Shown: in pieces, positions 1-9,605 of the stretch | Layout: each line of letters opens with the position of its first letter | Numbering within the stretch: position 1 is the stretch's first letter | Assembly: GCA_963745205.1 (NCBI GenBank) | Contig: CAVUWX010000002.1 | Location: 1-64,000 of the forward strand | Origin: Hyphomicrobium_A sp963745205 | Lineage (GTDB): Bacteria > Pseudomonadota > Alphaproteobacteria > Rhizobiales > Hyphomicrobiaceae | Direction of reading: 5' to 3' | DNA: 64,000 nt | The notes under the pieces: generated by a model | Database searches by the model: none | Seen by the model: only the letters and a program-made list of their open reading frames with translations | What the model was told of the DNA's origin: nothing | Made by a program: the position numbers and the translations under genes

Positions 1-322
1 TCGGAACCTTCAATGCTTGGGAACCGCTCCGGTGAGATAAGGCCATCATTCTGATTGTATGTCTGCCTGAAAGCCCACATCAGCTTCTGGCTGATGAGTT
101 TCCTAGGACTGGCTACATCAGAGCTCCCGCCAATACCACACCCACTCATCAACCGATCTGGTCTGTCAGGACATGCAGATCAGGTGTGGCCAAGATTAGC
201 TTGGCACTTGTGCGCTCCATAAGGGCAAGCGTCAGTGATCTGAGCAGAAAGCCTTGCTACTAGAAGTCCCCTACGGATAGGGTTGAGGGCGGAAGGTCGT
301 CTACACCTCTGTGGGCTTAAGG
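1..322. repeat. Left arm of ~320-bp inverted repeat
   Basis: This arm is the reverse complement of 2439-2759, with roughly nine in ten bases matching and a few single-base indels (for example around 120-130). Position 1 pairs with 2759, so the arm may continue to the left of the window. The inner end is sharp at about 322 and lies 9 bases before the first decayed gene. The arm holds no intact gene. Confidence 0.9.
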
Positions 323-330
323 CCAGTTTA

Positions 331-1042
331 ATGGCTCTTGATCTAAACGGCTTTCAACTCAAGAGCAGCGTTCTTGAGTACCGCTACCCATCGAACTTCT
401 TGATCTGGGATCAGGTGGGAACGTTCTGGTCACGGCTCTGGCCAACTACCCCGATGCGACCGTTAAGCATGCCGACCCGAACAAAACTCAAATCAGGATC
501 AACTCTGAGCTGGAAGGTTTGGTGGGATCGACCGCGCAAACATCTCCACAATAGGTCAGAGTTCCGACCGCGACACCTTTCTCGTCCTTTCAGAGCGGTT
601 CACGAAGGCGCTTATCGAAATCCTGCAGATCAGCAGCTTGCGGCCGAATCGGCTACAGAAATATTCTTCCCATGCATTTCCAGAGAAGTCGGAAGCAGCG
701 GCGTACGTCTTTCAGTCTTGCCTTCCACACAAACTAAACAAATCATATTCCGGTATCGAAGGTAAACCTCTGGAACACGAGCTGGGCTTGAGATGGGAAG
801 GAGAAGCTCTGGGTTGCCACGTAAGGATTGCGGCTCGCACCGTGAAGTGGGACATTGATATCCCGGCCGATTCCCAATTTCCAAACCGAGCCGAAGCAGC
901 GGCACAACACTCGGTCGTTGTTGACATCGACTACTACACGCATGCCCCAACAGAAGTCGAGAAGGTAAATATAAAGGAATTGTTGGGCTTCTGGTCAAGG
1001 AAGACCCGAAGAGACATAGGGAAGTTGTTTGATGGTCGCTGA
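331..1042 (+). pseudogene. Frameshifted gene of unknown function in the inverted-repeat cassette
   Basis: Coding-like sequence starts at ATG 331 (MALDLNGFQL) and continues through three reading frames. Shifts fall near 418-425 and near 538-545, after which the frame runs open to the stop at 1040-1042. Joined, it would be about 235 residues. The C-terminal part contains VVVDIDYY followed by an amphipathic stretch ending KLFDGR, a pattern reminiscent of the TIGR04255 family, but I cannot assign it firmly. Lower GC and different codon use from the chromosomal genes after 2949 suggest acquisition by transfer. The shifts may be real decay or sequence error. Confidence 0.5.
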
Positions 1043-1114
1043 AAACGTGAAATCCTGGTAAAACATCGAAGGGTCGCTCAACCGACGGCCAACACGACTT
1101 TAAATCGTGAGCCC

Positions 1115-1657
1115 ATGACGGAGGCTAGCTCAAACGCGGCACCGGCACGGTCCCAGATCATTGACCTGATGCCTAGGATTCTTTCCTCCTTCACGGGTTC
1201 GACTGCTGATCTGGAGCCGAGCACGAAACAACCCGTTACTGTGGAGCAGCTTTATCCAGAGGCAGATAAGAACCTCTCTAAGTATGCTAATCAGGACTAA
1301 GTTGGGTAACGGCATAAGGCGACTTCGGCAGGCCCGATTGGCGGGCGATCCATTTGAGCAGGATGATGCCGTTTCGCATGTGGAAGCCGAATTGGCGGAC
1401 ATCTTTCTTAGAGACGACTTGCCGGATGGACCTGGGGCAGTCTTTATTTCCTTGCACCATCGGATTTCAAATCGAAAGAGCTTGCCTCTATCCGGTGACC
1501 AATATGCAGCCCTTATTGATGCCTTAGAATCAGTAGCGGCTCTACCCGCTCTCACCTCAAGCATGCGGTGAAGCTGGTGACACGGCTCAGAGAGGCTTGG
1601 TTCAAATGCGATCCGCCCGAGGCTAGCGAACTGCATGAACTCTTCGAAGCCGACTAA
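1115..1657 (+). pseudogene. Frameshifted partner gene upstream of PIN-like gene
   Basis: An open frame from ATG 1115 (MTEASSNAAP) changes frame near 1285-1300 and again near 1555-1565. It ends ELFEAD at the TAA of 1655-1657. The joined product would be about 180 residues, polar and acidic, with no domain I recognise. Its last 23 bases overlap the start of the PIN-like gene at 1635. That tight coupling is common for antitoxin/toxin pairs, but the length is unusual for an antitoxin. The function is unknown. Confidence 0.45.
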
Positions 1658-2460
1658 GGCGCTGATTGATACGAGCACGTTGTTTGACGCACTAATCAAA
1701 GAAGACGCTCAAGGCGATGCCCGCCCGGAATGCAATCCGCGCGTTCTCTGAGGTACTCGTTCCCCAATACGCCATAAAGGAACTCAAACGAGGACCGCTC
1801 GCATGGGTTTGGCTGCATAACAAGACTGTGATGGCGCAACTTGGGCCCACGTCATAAGCGGAGTTGGAGCGGTATCTCGGCAGGTCAACCGGCTAAGAAC
1901 AAGTCTCGCTGCCATAGGGGCTTTTGAGAGCAGCTTGCTGAACATTGAGAAGAAAGCATCACGGGACCATACCCGAAGGGCGCTACAACGAACTAAAATT
2001 GAGAGAGGGAAGGCTATGGATCAAGCTCAAGATATTTGAGGCTTGGGAAACCGTTGAAGAAGTCCTTTGCGTCCGCACTTTGAACTGGCCTGCTACAAGG
2101 AGACCGATCCTTTCGAAACGGCTAAAGGAGCCATAGAAGACAGGCCGCGACTGTGCACCAGAAGGGGAGTGTCGGTTTTGCGGGAACTGTTCGGTCAAGA
2201 CCCGAACATGTCTAAGGCACTACAGTCAGCGTGCCTGGACCACGCAACAAAAGGAGATGAAGGTTCGAGGAGAGGCAATCGCTAGCATAATTCGTAATCC
2301 GGGCCGGGCACTAACCGAAGCTCAATGCACAAGGCTTGGGGATGCGGTCTTCTCCATTCAGTGCCCTGCTCATGCAGTGGTACTCACAACGAACACCGAC
2401 GACCATGGACCGTTGGCTGCTGCTTTGGGAAAAACCGCCCTTAAGCCCACAGAGGTGTAG
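1635..2460 (+). pseudogene. Decayed PIN-domain-like (toxin-type ribonuclease) gene
   Basis: ATG 1635 opens MNSSKPTKALIDTSTLFDAL, where the early Asp after a hydrophobic strand resembles the first acidic residue of PIN-fold nucleases. At least three or four frame changes follow (near 1710, 1840, 2030-2075 and 2255). The last segment reads GDAVFSIQCPAHAVVLTTN then GPLAAALGK, the usual shape of a PIN-family C-terminus, and stops at 2458-2460 inside the right repeat arm. PIN proteins of this type are mostly toxins that cut RNA. Here the gene is inactive unless the shifts are sequencing errors. Confidence 0.5.
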
Positions 2461-2759
2461 ACGACCTTCCGCCCTCAACCCTATCCGTAGGGGACTTCTA
2501 GTAGCAAGGCTTTCTGCTCAGATCACTGACGCTCGCCCCTATGGAGCGCACAAGTGCCAAGCTAATCTTGGCCACACCTGATCTGCATGTCCTGACAGAC
2601 CAGATCGGTTGATGAGTGGGTGTGGTATTGGCGGAGCTTGATGTAGCCAGTCCTAGGAAACTCATCAGCCAGAAGCTGATGTGGGCTTGCAGGCAGACAT
2701 CCAATCAAAGTCATGGCCTTATCTCACCGGAGCGGTTCCCTCAGCATTGAAGGTTCCGA
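2439..2759. repeat. Right arm of ~320-bp inverted repeat
   Basis: Reverse complement of 1-322. It includes the last ~22 bases of the PIN-like gene, so the repeat is not simply the untranslated end of a transposon. No transposase is recognisable between the arms. Beyond 2759 the sequence changes to the high-GC chromosomal type and leads into yqgE. Confidence 0.9.
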
Positions 2760-2948
2760 TGACTTATCTGGCGATGCTGCCCCAGGCCCGGCAAGCGTTG
2801 TAACGTCTCATGAACCACCGGCAAATCACGACTTGATGAAAAATTGCCTACATTGGCGGCAGCCTGTCGCGGCCACGCGCGAGCAACCCGGATTACGTGC
2901 GCAATTGGTCGCTTCACATGGCGCCGCACGACGCGATAATCTCACCCC

Positions 2949-3560
2949 ATGAAGATGTCTCGCCCCCCGCGCCGCTCGAGCGGAGAAGGATACCTCGACG
3001 GCCAGCTCCTCCTTGCCATGCCGGTCATGTCGGACCCGCGTTTTTCGCGTTCCGTGATCTACATGTGCGCGCACTCCGAGGACGGTGCCATGGGGCTTGT
3101 CATCAACCAGCGCGCCTCGCACATCTCGTTCCCCGATCTCTTGAGTAAGCTCAACATCGTGCCCTCGACGGCGGAAGGCATATCTGACGACGTACGCGGC
3201 ATGTCAATCCACGTGGGCGGCCCGGTCGAGACGGGGCGCGGTTTCGTGCTGCACAGCTCCGACTACTTCGTCAACGACGCGACGCTGCCGATCGAGAACG
3301 GCGTGTGCCTGACGGCGACCATCGACATCCTGAGGGCGATCGCTGCCGGCAACGGCCCCAATCGCGCGATCCTCGCGCTCGGCTATGCCGGCTGGTCCCC
3401 AGGGCAGCTCGAGACCGAGATCCAGGCCAACGGCTGGCTCAACTGCCCGGCCGACCCGGATCTGATCTTCGCCACCGATCTTGAATCCAAATACGGTCGC
3501 GCTCTCGCGAAGATCGGCATCGACCCGTCGCACCTCGTGAGCGATGCCGGCCACGCGTGA
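2949..3560 (+). CDS. yqgE: YqgE/AlgH (UPF0301) family protein
   Basis: This 203-residue protein has the typical UPF0301 layout: GYLDGQLLLAMPVM at residues 14-27, then RSVIYMCAHSEDGAMGLVINQ, HVGGPVETGRGFVLHSSDY, and near the end LALGYAGWSPGQLE with NGWL. The family is cytoplasmic and widespread in Proteobacteria. Its biochemical role is not settled, though AlgH in Pseudomonas was linked to regulation of alginate. The ATG at 2949 gives MKMSRPP; ATG 2955 is an equally possible start. It converges on the EAL gene, whose stop lies 40 bases away. Confidence 0.92.
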   Translation: MKMSRPPRRSSGEGYLDGQLLLAMPVMSDPRFSRSVIYMCAHSEDGAMGLVINQRASHISFPDLLSKLNIVPSTAEGISDDVRGMSIHVGGPVETGRGFVLHSSDYFVNDATLPIENGVCLTATIDILRAIAAGNGPNRAILALGYAGWSPGQLETEIQANGWLNCPADPDLIFATDLESKYGRALAKIGIDPSHLVSDAGHA

Positions 3561-3600
3561 GCACGCCGCTATCGCGACCCTCCATGAGATTTAGTCGCTC

Positions 3601-6600
3601 TTAGGTGTCGCGACGCGGCTTGGCCGCCGGTGCTCCGACGCCCTCGTCCTCGAGCTGCCGGGCCTCTTTGGTGGTGCCGTCGGCGGATGGCTGCGGCGGC
3701 CAGGGCACGCCGGCCAGCTTAGCGAGGCTCTGTGCCATCGCGGGTGGCAAGCCGGAGAAATCCGGAACCGGTCGCTTCGGCGCGAGCCGGGCGGCTGGCG
3801 CCGGCCGCGCGGGCGAACGCCGGACTGGAGCCGGGGCGCGCACGGGCGCGGACACGGGCGCGACTTCGGGCAAAGCTGCGGCGAGGCGTTGATGCAGCGG
3901 CACAGGCAGCAGGCTCAGGCGCCGGTGACTGCGGCCCGTCGATCTCCGCCCGCCGCAAGGCATCGGCGAGGACGCCCATATCCGGCACCTCATCCGGGGG
4001 CGGATGACTCAACGGCGCATGGCCGGCGCCGTCCGCCATCGCGGGCGGCTCGGGCGTCCCCGGCGGGGCCGTGCCGAAGCTATCGTCAGTCTGCCCGCCG
4101 TCCGGCTGATCCAGGTCCAAGGACGCGTCCTGCACTAAGGGCAGCGCGAAGGGTGGATGCGCGCCGAGCGGTGGCGACAGCCCCGGCGCGTCTCCGCCAA
4201 GCGATGGGATAGGCGCAGCCATTGGTGGCTCGGTCGGCAAGCCGCCGTCGCCCATCATGTCTGGGGACGGCATCGGCGGCGGCCCTCCCGTGAATGGTGC
4301 CTGCGCCGCGCCGGGCGGCACCATGCCGCTACCCATCACCTCGTGCGCCGGCGGGAAGCCGTGGAGACCATCGGCTGCAAACCCCGAGCCGGGAATCGGC
4401 GGCGGCAAGCTGCCGTTCTGATGCACCGGCGGCGGGAAGTTGCGATTTTGGCTGATCGCCAGCGGAAAGCCGCCGTTCTGGGGCAACGGCCGCATCGCCG
4501 GGGGAAACCGGCCTTGCTGCGACGGCGGCGGAGGCAGCATCGCGGGGTCCGCGGGCCGTGAGCGTGCGCGTACGGTGCGGTTGGGAAGAGCGCTCCCGTT
4601 GCCGGTTGCCTGCGGGCCGCGTCCTAGCGGCGGCGGAACGCCGCCGTTCACGGGCGCGGCGGCTTCGGCCGTGGGTGCGCGCTTGCCGACCCTCTTGCGG
4701 ACTTTTTGTTGCTCGCCAGGTGCGCCCTTCGTTTTGGCGCGGAAGAAGCCGCGCGGGCGCAGCTTGTGCTCGGCCTTGCGCACCATCTTGAGGAGCTGCA
4801 TCACGTCGCGGTCCGACATCGGCTCGCCGTAGTAGAAGCCCTGCGCGTACTGGCAGCCGATAGAGCGCAGGTAGCCTGCGTCCTCCGGCGTCTCCACGCC
4901 CTCGGCGACCACCTTCTTGCCGAGCTCGTGCGCGAGCGCCACGATCGAGCGGACGATCGCGGAGCCTGCGCCGTTGTTGGCGCCGCTCGACTGCACCAGC
5001 GCCTTATCGATCTTGATGGTGTCGAAGGGGAACCGCTGCAGATAGGCGAGCGAGGAGTACCCGGTGCCGAAGTCGTCGATCGCAAGCTCGGCGCCGGCGC
5101 CGCGCAGCCATTCGAGGATCTCGGTGGCCTGCTCCGGGTTCTCCATCACCAAGCTTTCCGTTATCTCGAGCCGAAGCGTGCCCTTCGGCACGATATTGCG
5201 ACCGAGGATGTGGCGGATCTCCTGGACAAGGTTCTGGCGGAAGATCTGCCGACTCGAGATGTTGACGCTGACGAATAGTGGGTTCTCGTCGCGGGGCAGC
5301 TCGCGTTGCCAGCGCGCGGCTTCCTGGGCGGCTCGCAACAGAACGTGCGAGCCTAGCCGCACGATGAGGTCGCTCTCCTCCGCCACCGGCACGAAGTCGG
5401 CGGGGTTCATCAGACCGCGCTTGGGGTGCTCCCAGCGCACCAGCGCCTCGAAACCCGCGAGCTCCTCGGTCGGCAGGTAGATGATCGGCTGGTAGAGGAC
5501 GCGAATTTGGTTCTTGGCGAGCGCCTTGCGCAGATCGCTCTCGATCGCCACGCGGTCGTCGCGGTCGGCGCGCATCTCTGGCCGAAAGATCTCGACGCGG
5601 TCGGAGCCGCCGCGCTTGGCGCGGTACATGGCGATCTCGGATTCTCTGTAGAGGTCGAGGTGGCTTCCCTCGCCGCCGTCGAAGACGGCGATGCCGAGGG
5701 AGCCCGTGAGCACGATCTCCTGGCCGGCGATCTTGATGGGCGCGCGCAGCGAGCGGCGCACCCGCTCGGCCAGAGCCGCGAGATCCTGCGGGGCATGCTC
5801 GGCGACAAGCACCATTGCGAACCGGTCGCCGCCGACGCGGGCGAGCGTGTCCTGCGCGCCAAGGTGGCTCTGCAGGCGGCGCGCGACGGTCAACAGCAGG
5901 CTGTCACCCACGACGAGGCCAAACGAGACGTTGACACTCTTGAACTTGTCGATGTCGATGGAAAACACGCTCGGGCGCGCGCCATCCTTCGCCTTCGCCC
6001 GCATCACCGCCACGCTGAGGCGGTCGAGCATAAGCTCGCGATTGGGCAGCCCCGTGAGGCTGTCATGCACGGCGTCGTGCAAGAGGCGCTCGTGCGCGCG
6101 CTTGGCGTCGGTCACGTCGCGGATAAGGCCGACACAGCGCAGCGCGCGCATGTCGGCGTTGGGGACGCTCGAGGCTTCGAGCTCGAACCAGCGGTAGGTG
6201 TTATCGGCGTGGCGCATGCGGAAATCGGTGCGGATCTTGGCCCACGTGCGCTCCTGCATGGACCACAGCATCAGTCGGAAGCGATCGCGGTCCGCTGGGT
6301 GCAGATGCTTGATGAAATCGTCGACCTTGGTCGAAAGCTCGCCGGCGCCGAGACCGAGGGAGGCCTCGATCAGCGGGCTCACCTTGATCTCATCGCGGCG
6401 CGCATTCCACTCCCACACGGCCGAGCCGGCGCCGTCGACAGCGAGCGCGCGCAATTGCAATTCGCCCGGCGCCGTGCCGTAGAGTGGCTCGCGCGAGCGG
6501 AAAGCGAATTGGGTGACCGTGAAGCCGATGAGCACCAGGATGAGGACAAGCCCGGCCACAAGGCTCGAGACGACGACGTCGCCCGCGAGCCGCCCCGTCA

Positions 6601-7702
6601 GCGTCATGGCCGTGGCGAAGATCCAAATGAGGAACAGGATCCAGGTTGGGATCAGCGACAGCGCGCGGTCCTGGCCGCGCAGTGCGAGGAACAGCGTGAA
6701 CGCGCCGCCGACCGCGCCGATCACCAAAAACGAGGTGCGGGCGAACGTGGATGCGAGGCGCGGGTCGATCACGGCGACGGCAACGAGGGTGAGCTGCGCG
6801 ATGATCCACACTGTGAACAGCATGCGGATAAGGCCGTGCCAGAACGCGATGCGCAGGAACACCGACAGGAAGATCACGAGGCTCGCGGCGACCGCGGATT
6901 CGCCTGCGGCGCGATAGACGGCATTATCCTCGGGCCGGAGCTGGAACAGCTTGTGGAAGAAACCGAAGTCGACGCACAGGTAGGCCAGCACGCACCAGGC
7001 GACGAGGGCGGCGCTCGGGAAGATGGCCTTGTGATTCGCCGCGAAGATAGCTGTCAGGAAGATGGCGAGAAGGCCGGTGAGGCCCAGCAGAATTCCGTTG
7101 AACAGCAGCCGGTCGCGCGATTTCAGCTCGTAGTCGAGCGGCTTCCACAGATAGATGTGCGCGAAGCGGTCGGACGACAATTCGGCCACGTAGGTGATGG
7201 TGCGCCCGGGCTCGAGCGTGATGCGGAAGATGTCGGCGCGGTCGCTCTTGATGCGGTCGGGCACGAAGTCCATCGACGGCGTCACCGCCTCGATGCGCTG
7301 CGCGTCGAGGTCGGGCCACACTGCGCCAGAGCCGATGACGTTGTAGCGCTCGGCGGTGAGCCAGCGCTCGATCGGCTTATCGGTCGGGTTGGATAGCGCA
7401 AACACGATCCAGTTGGGATTAGTGCCGGGCGTCTTGGCCGTCACCGAGATGCGACCCGTCATGCCGTCGGCGGCGGGCGCCGTCTCGACCTGCAGGCTGT
7501 CGCCGCGGCCGTCGTAGAACTCGCCGAGCGTGGTGATCTCGATGCGGTCCTGGTCCGGGTCGACGACGATTGGCTTCAGGGCGAGCGCAGGGGCGGGAAG
7601 CGCCACGAGCGCAAAGAGCACGACGATCAGCGCGAAGCACACACTGCCGGCGACGCTAGCGCGGCCGTACGTGTGTCCTGCCTGATCGCGCGTGGCTATC
7701 AT
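3601..7702 (-). CDS. Membrane PAS-GGDEF-EAL signalling protein with proline-rich tail (frameshift near 3' end)
   Basis: A long c-di-GMP signalling protein of about 1,366 residues. A signal peptide is followed by an exported domain of about 160 residues, seven or so membrane segments (7TMR-DISM-like), then PAS (VWEWNARRDEI), a GGDEF domain and an EAL domain. The cyclase signature reads GGDRF, so diguanylate cyclase activity is doubtful. The EAL half keeps EALVRWEH, EITES, DDFGTGYSS, KIDK and VAEGVE, so phosphodiesterase activity is likely. About 350 Pro/Gly-rich residues follow. The frame shifts between about 3870 and 3925: the high-quality ending (QSLAKLAGVPWPPQ) lies in another frame that stops at 3601. 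ATG 7702 overlaps the upstream TGA by four bases. Confidence 0.85.
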
Positions 7703-8316
7703 GCGGAGGGTGCCTCCGGGCGATGAGGCGCGCGCGAGAACTCCTCGGACAAGAGCCCGTGCAGGACATGGTCCTCCCACGTGCCGTTGATCTTGAGAAG
7801 CCGCCGGGCGAGACCCTCAGATCGGAAGCCGTTGCGCTCCAGGACGCCGATCGAGGGCGCGTTCGACGGCATGGTCGCGGCCTCGAGCCGGTGCAAGTGC
7901 AGGTCCTCGAACGCGAACGCGGCGACGGCAGCGACCGCTTCCGTCATGTAGCCCTGCTTCAGGTAGGGCAGCCCGAGCCAGTAGCCGAGCACGGCCGCCT
8001 GCGTCACGCCGCGCCGCACGTTCGACAGCGTCAGGCCGCCGAGCAGCTTGTCGTCGGTATCGCGGAAGATCAGGAACGCATAGCCCAGGTCCTCGCGCGC
8101 CTCGCGCTGGTAGTGGCGCACGCGGCGGCGGAAGGCGCTGCGCGAGAGCTCGTCGCGCTGCCACACCGGCTCCCAGGGGGTGAGATGCTCGCGGCTACGC
8201 GTTCTGAGTTCGGCCCAAGGCGCATAGTCGCCCATCATCGGCAAGCGCAAACAGACGCCGCGCCCGCGCACGATGCCGACCGCGTCCTGCGTGATGCTCG
8301 ACCTCAAGAACGCCAT
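7699..8316 (-). CDS. GNAT N-acetyltransferase, RimJ/RimL type
   Basis: This 205-residue protein has the RimJ-like order: RGRGVCLRLPMMGDYAPW near residues 18-35, then WLGLPYLKQGYMTEAV (acetyl-CoA binding region) and a C-terminal ERNGFRSEGLARRLLKINGTWEDHVLHGLL. The family acetylates N-termini of ribosomal proteins or other amine substrates using acetyl-CoA; the substrate here is unknown. ATG 8316 is chosen because GGGGAG lies just upstream and similarity begins there, although the frame stays open further. It sits 20 bases after the M16 peptidase and overlaps the EAL gene by four bases, so it is part of the same operon. Confidence 0.9.
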   Translation of the reverse strand: MAFLRSSITQDAVGIVRGRGVCLRLPMMGDYAPWAELRTRSREHLTPWEPVWQRDELSRSAFRRRVRHYQREAREDLGYAFLIFRDTDDKLLGGLTLSNVRRGVTQAAVLGYWLGLPYLKQGYMTEAVAAVAAFAFEDLHLHRLEAATMPSNAPSIGVLERNGFRSEGLARRLLKINGTWEDHVLHGLLSEEFSRAPHRPEAPSA

Positions 8317-8336
8317 GCGCCGCTCCCCTTCAAGAG

Positions 8337-9605
8337 CTAGTGATGCGCCATACTCTCGGCCTGACGCGCGTACTTGAGCGATTTGCGGCCGCTGCCGACG
8401 ACGGCGATCGACGGCCTGCTCACGGCGAGCTTTGCGGCGAACGTGCGCACTTGCTCGCGCGTTACGTCGTCGACCTTGGCGATGAGCTCGTCGGCGGGAA
8501 CGACGCGGCCATGGCTCAGGAGGTGGCGCGCCATCTGCTCGGCGCGCGCGGACGAACTTTCGAGGCTCATCAAGAGCCCCGCCTTGAGCTGCGCCTTGGA
8601 GCGCGCAAGCTCCGGCGCGCTCGGGGCCTCGTTTGCCGCCCGCTTCAGCTCCGCCCCCACGACGTCGATGAGCTTGCCCATCAAGTCCGCTCCCGTGGCC
8701 GCATGCAGTCCGAAGAGCCCGACATCCTTCAGGCCCCACGCGGTCGAGTAGATCGCGTAGCAGAGGCCGCGCTTCTCGCGAACCTCCTGGAACAGGCGGG
8801 ATGACATTCCGCCCCCGAACAGTCCCGAGAACACCTGGGCGGTGAAAAACTCCCCCTCGCGGTAGGACGGACTGGGGAAACCGATCAAGAGATGGCTCTG
8901 CTCGAAAGGCTTCTCCGAGACGCGTGTTCCCCCGACGTAAGCGGCCGCCTGCTCTCGTGCAGTTCGGCCGTTACCAGTGAGCCCGCCGAATAGGGCTTCA
9001 GCGTGGCGGAGGATGCTTGCGTGGCGGACGGCACCGGCGGCCGAAAGCACCATGTTTTCCGGGCGATAGCGGCGGCGCAGGAAGCCCTTCAGGTCGGCCG
9101 CGGTAAAGCGCCTGACGCTCTCGGGCGTTCCGAGAATCGCCCGCCCCACGGGTTGGCTCGGAAACGCTGCGTCGTGCAGGAGGTCGTAGGCCACGTCGTC
9201 GGGGCTGTCTCGCGTCGCGGCGATCTCCTGCAGGATTACCTGCCGCTCGCCCTCGAGCTCCGGGCGCCCGAACGCCGCCTTCTGCAGGATGTCGGCGATG
9301 AGGCCGAGCGCGACGCCCTCGTCGCCCTTGAGCACACGGGCGAAATAAGCCGTCGTCTCGAGGCTGGTCGCCGCGTTAAGCTCGCCGCCGACCTCCTCGA
9401 TCTCCTCGGCGATCTGCTGGGCGCTACGCTGCTTCGTCCCTTTGAAGGCCATGTGCTCGAGAAAGTGCGAGATCCCATGCTCGCGCTCGCTCTCGTGGCG
9501 CGCGCCCGCGCCCACCCACAGCCCCAGCGACACCGTCTCCAGGTGCGGCATCGGCTGCGTGACGACGCGCAGGCCGTTGGCGAGCGTTGTGACGGTCGGC
9601 GTCAT
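8337..9605 (-). CDS. M16 family zinc peptidase (mitochondrial processing peptidase-like)
   Basis: A 422-residue M16 metallopeptidase. The inverted zinc motif HFLEH is at residues 47-51 (H47, E50, H51), followed by MAFKGTKQRSA, with the downstream glutamate region ELEGERQVILQEI. The C-terminal half carries the usual FGGGMSSRLFQEVREKRGLCY. Such proteins degrade or process peptides, and in alphaproteobacteria the gene commonly follows thrC, as here. The ATG at 9605 overlaps the thrC stop (ATGA) and is preferred over an in-frame ATG at 9620 inside thrC. Confidence 0.95.
   Translation of the reverse strand: MTPTVTTLANGLRVVTQPMPHLETVSLGLWVGAGARHESEREHGISHFLEHMAFKGTKQRSAQQIAEEIEEVGGELNAATSLETTAYFARVLKGDEGVALGLIADILQKAAFGRPELEGERQVILQEIAATRDSPDDVAYDLLHDAAFPSQPVGRAILGTPESVRRFTAADLKGFLRRRYRPENMVLSAAGAVRHASILRHAEALFGGLTGNGRTAREQAAAYVGGTRVSEKPFEQSHLLIGFPSPSYREGEFFTAQVFSGLFGGGMSSRLFQEVREKRGLCYAIYSTAWGLKDVGLFGLHAATGADLMGKLIDVVGAELKRAANEAPSAPELARSKAQLKAGLLMSLESSSARAEQMARHLLSHGRVVPADELIAKVDDVTREQVRTFAAKLAVSRPSIAVVGSGRKSLKYARQAESMAHH

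Noticed and set aside
1..2759. An insertion sequence with terminal inverted repeats
   Set aside because: No transposase or its remnant can be read between the arms, the arms are far longer than usual IS ends, and one arm contains the end of a gene.
5426..7396. A 656-codon open frame antisense to the EAL protein gene
   Set aside because: It is very rich in Arg, Ala, His and Asp with no domain pattern, as expected for the complement of a GC-rich gene; the minus strand encodes clear PAS, GGDEF and EAL motifs.
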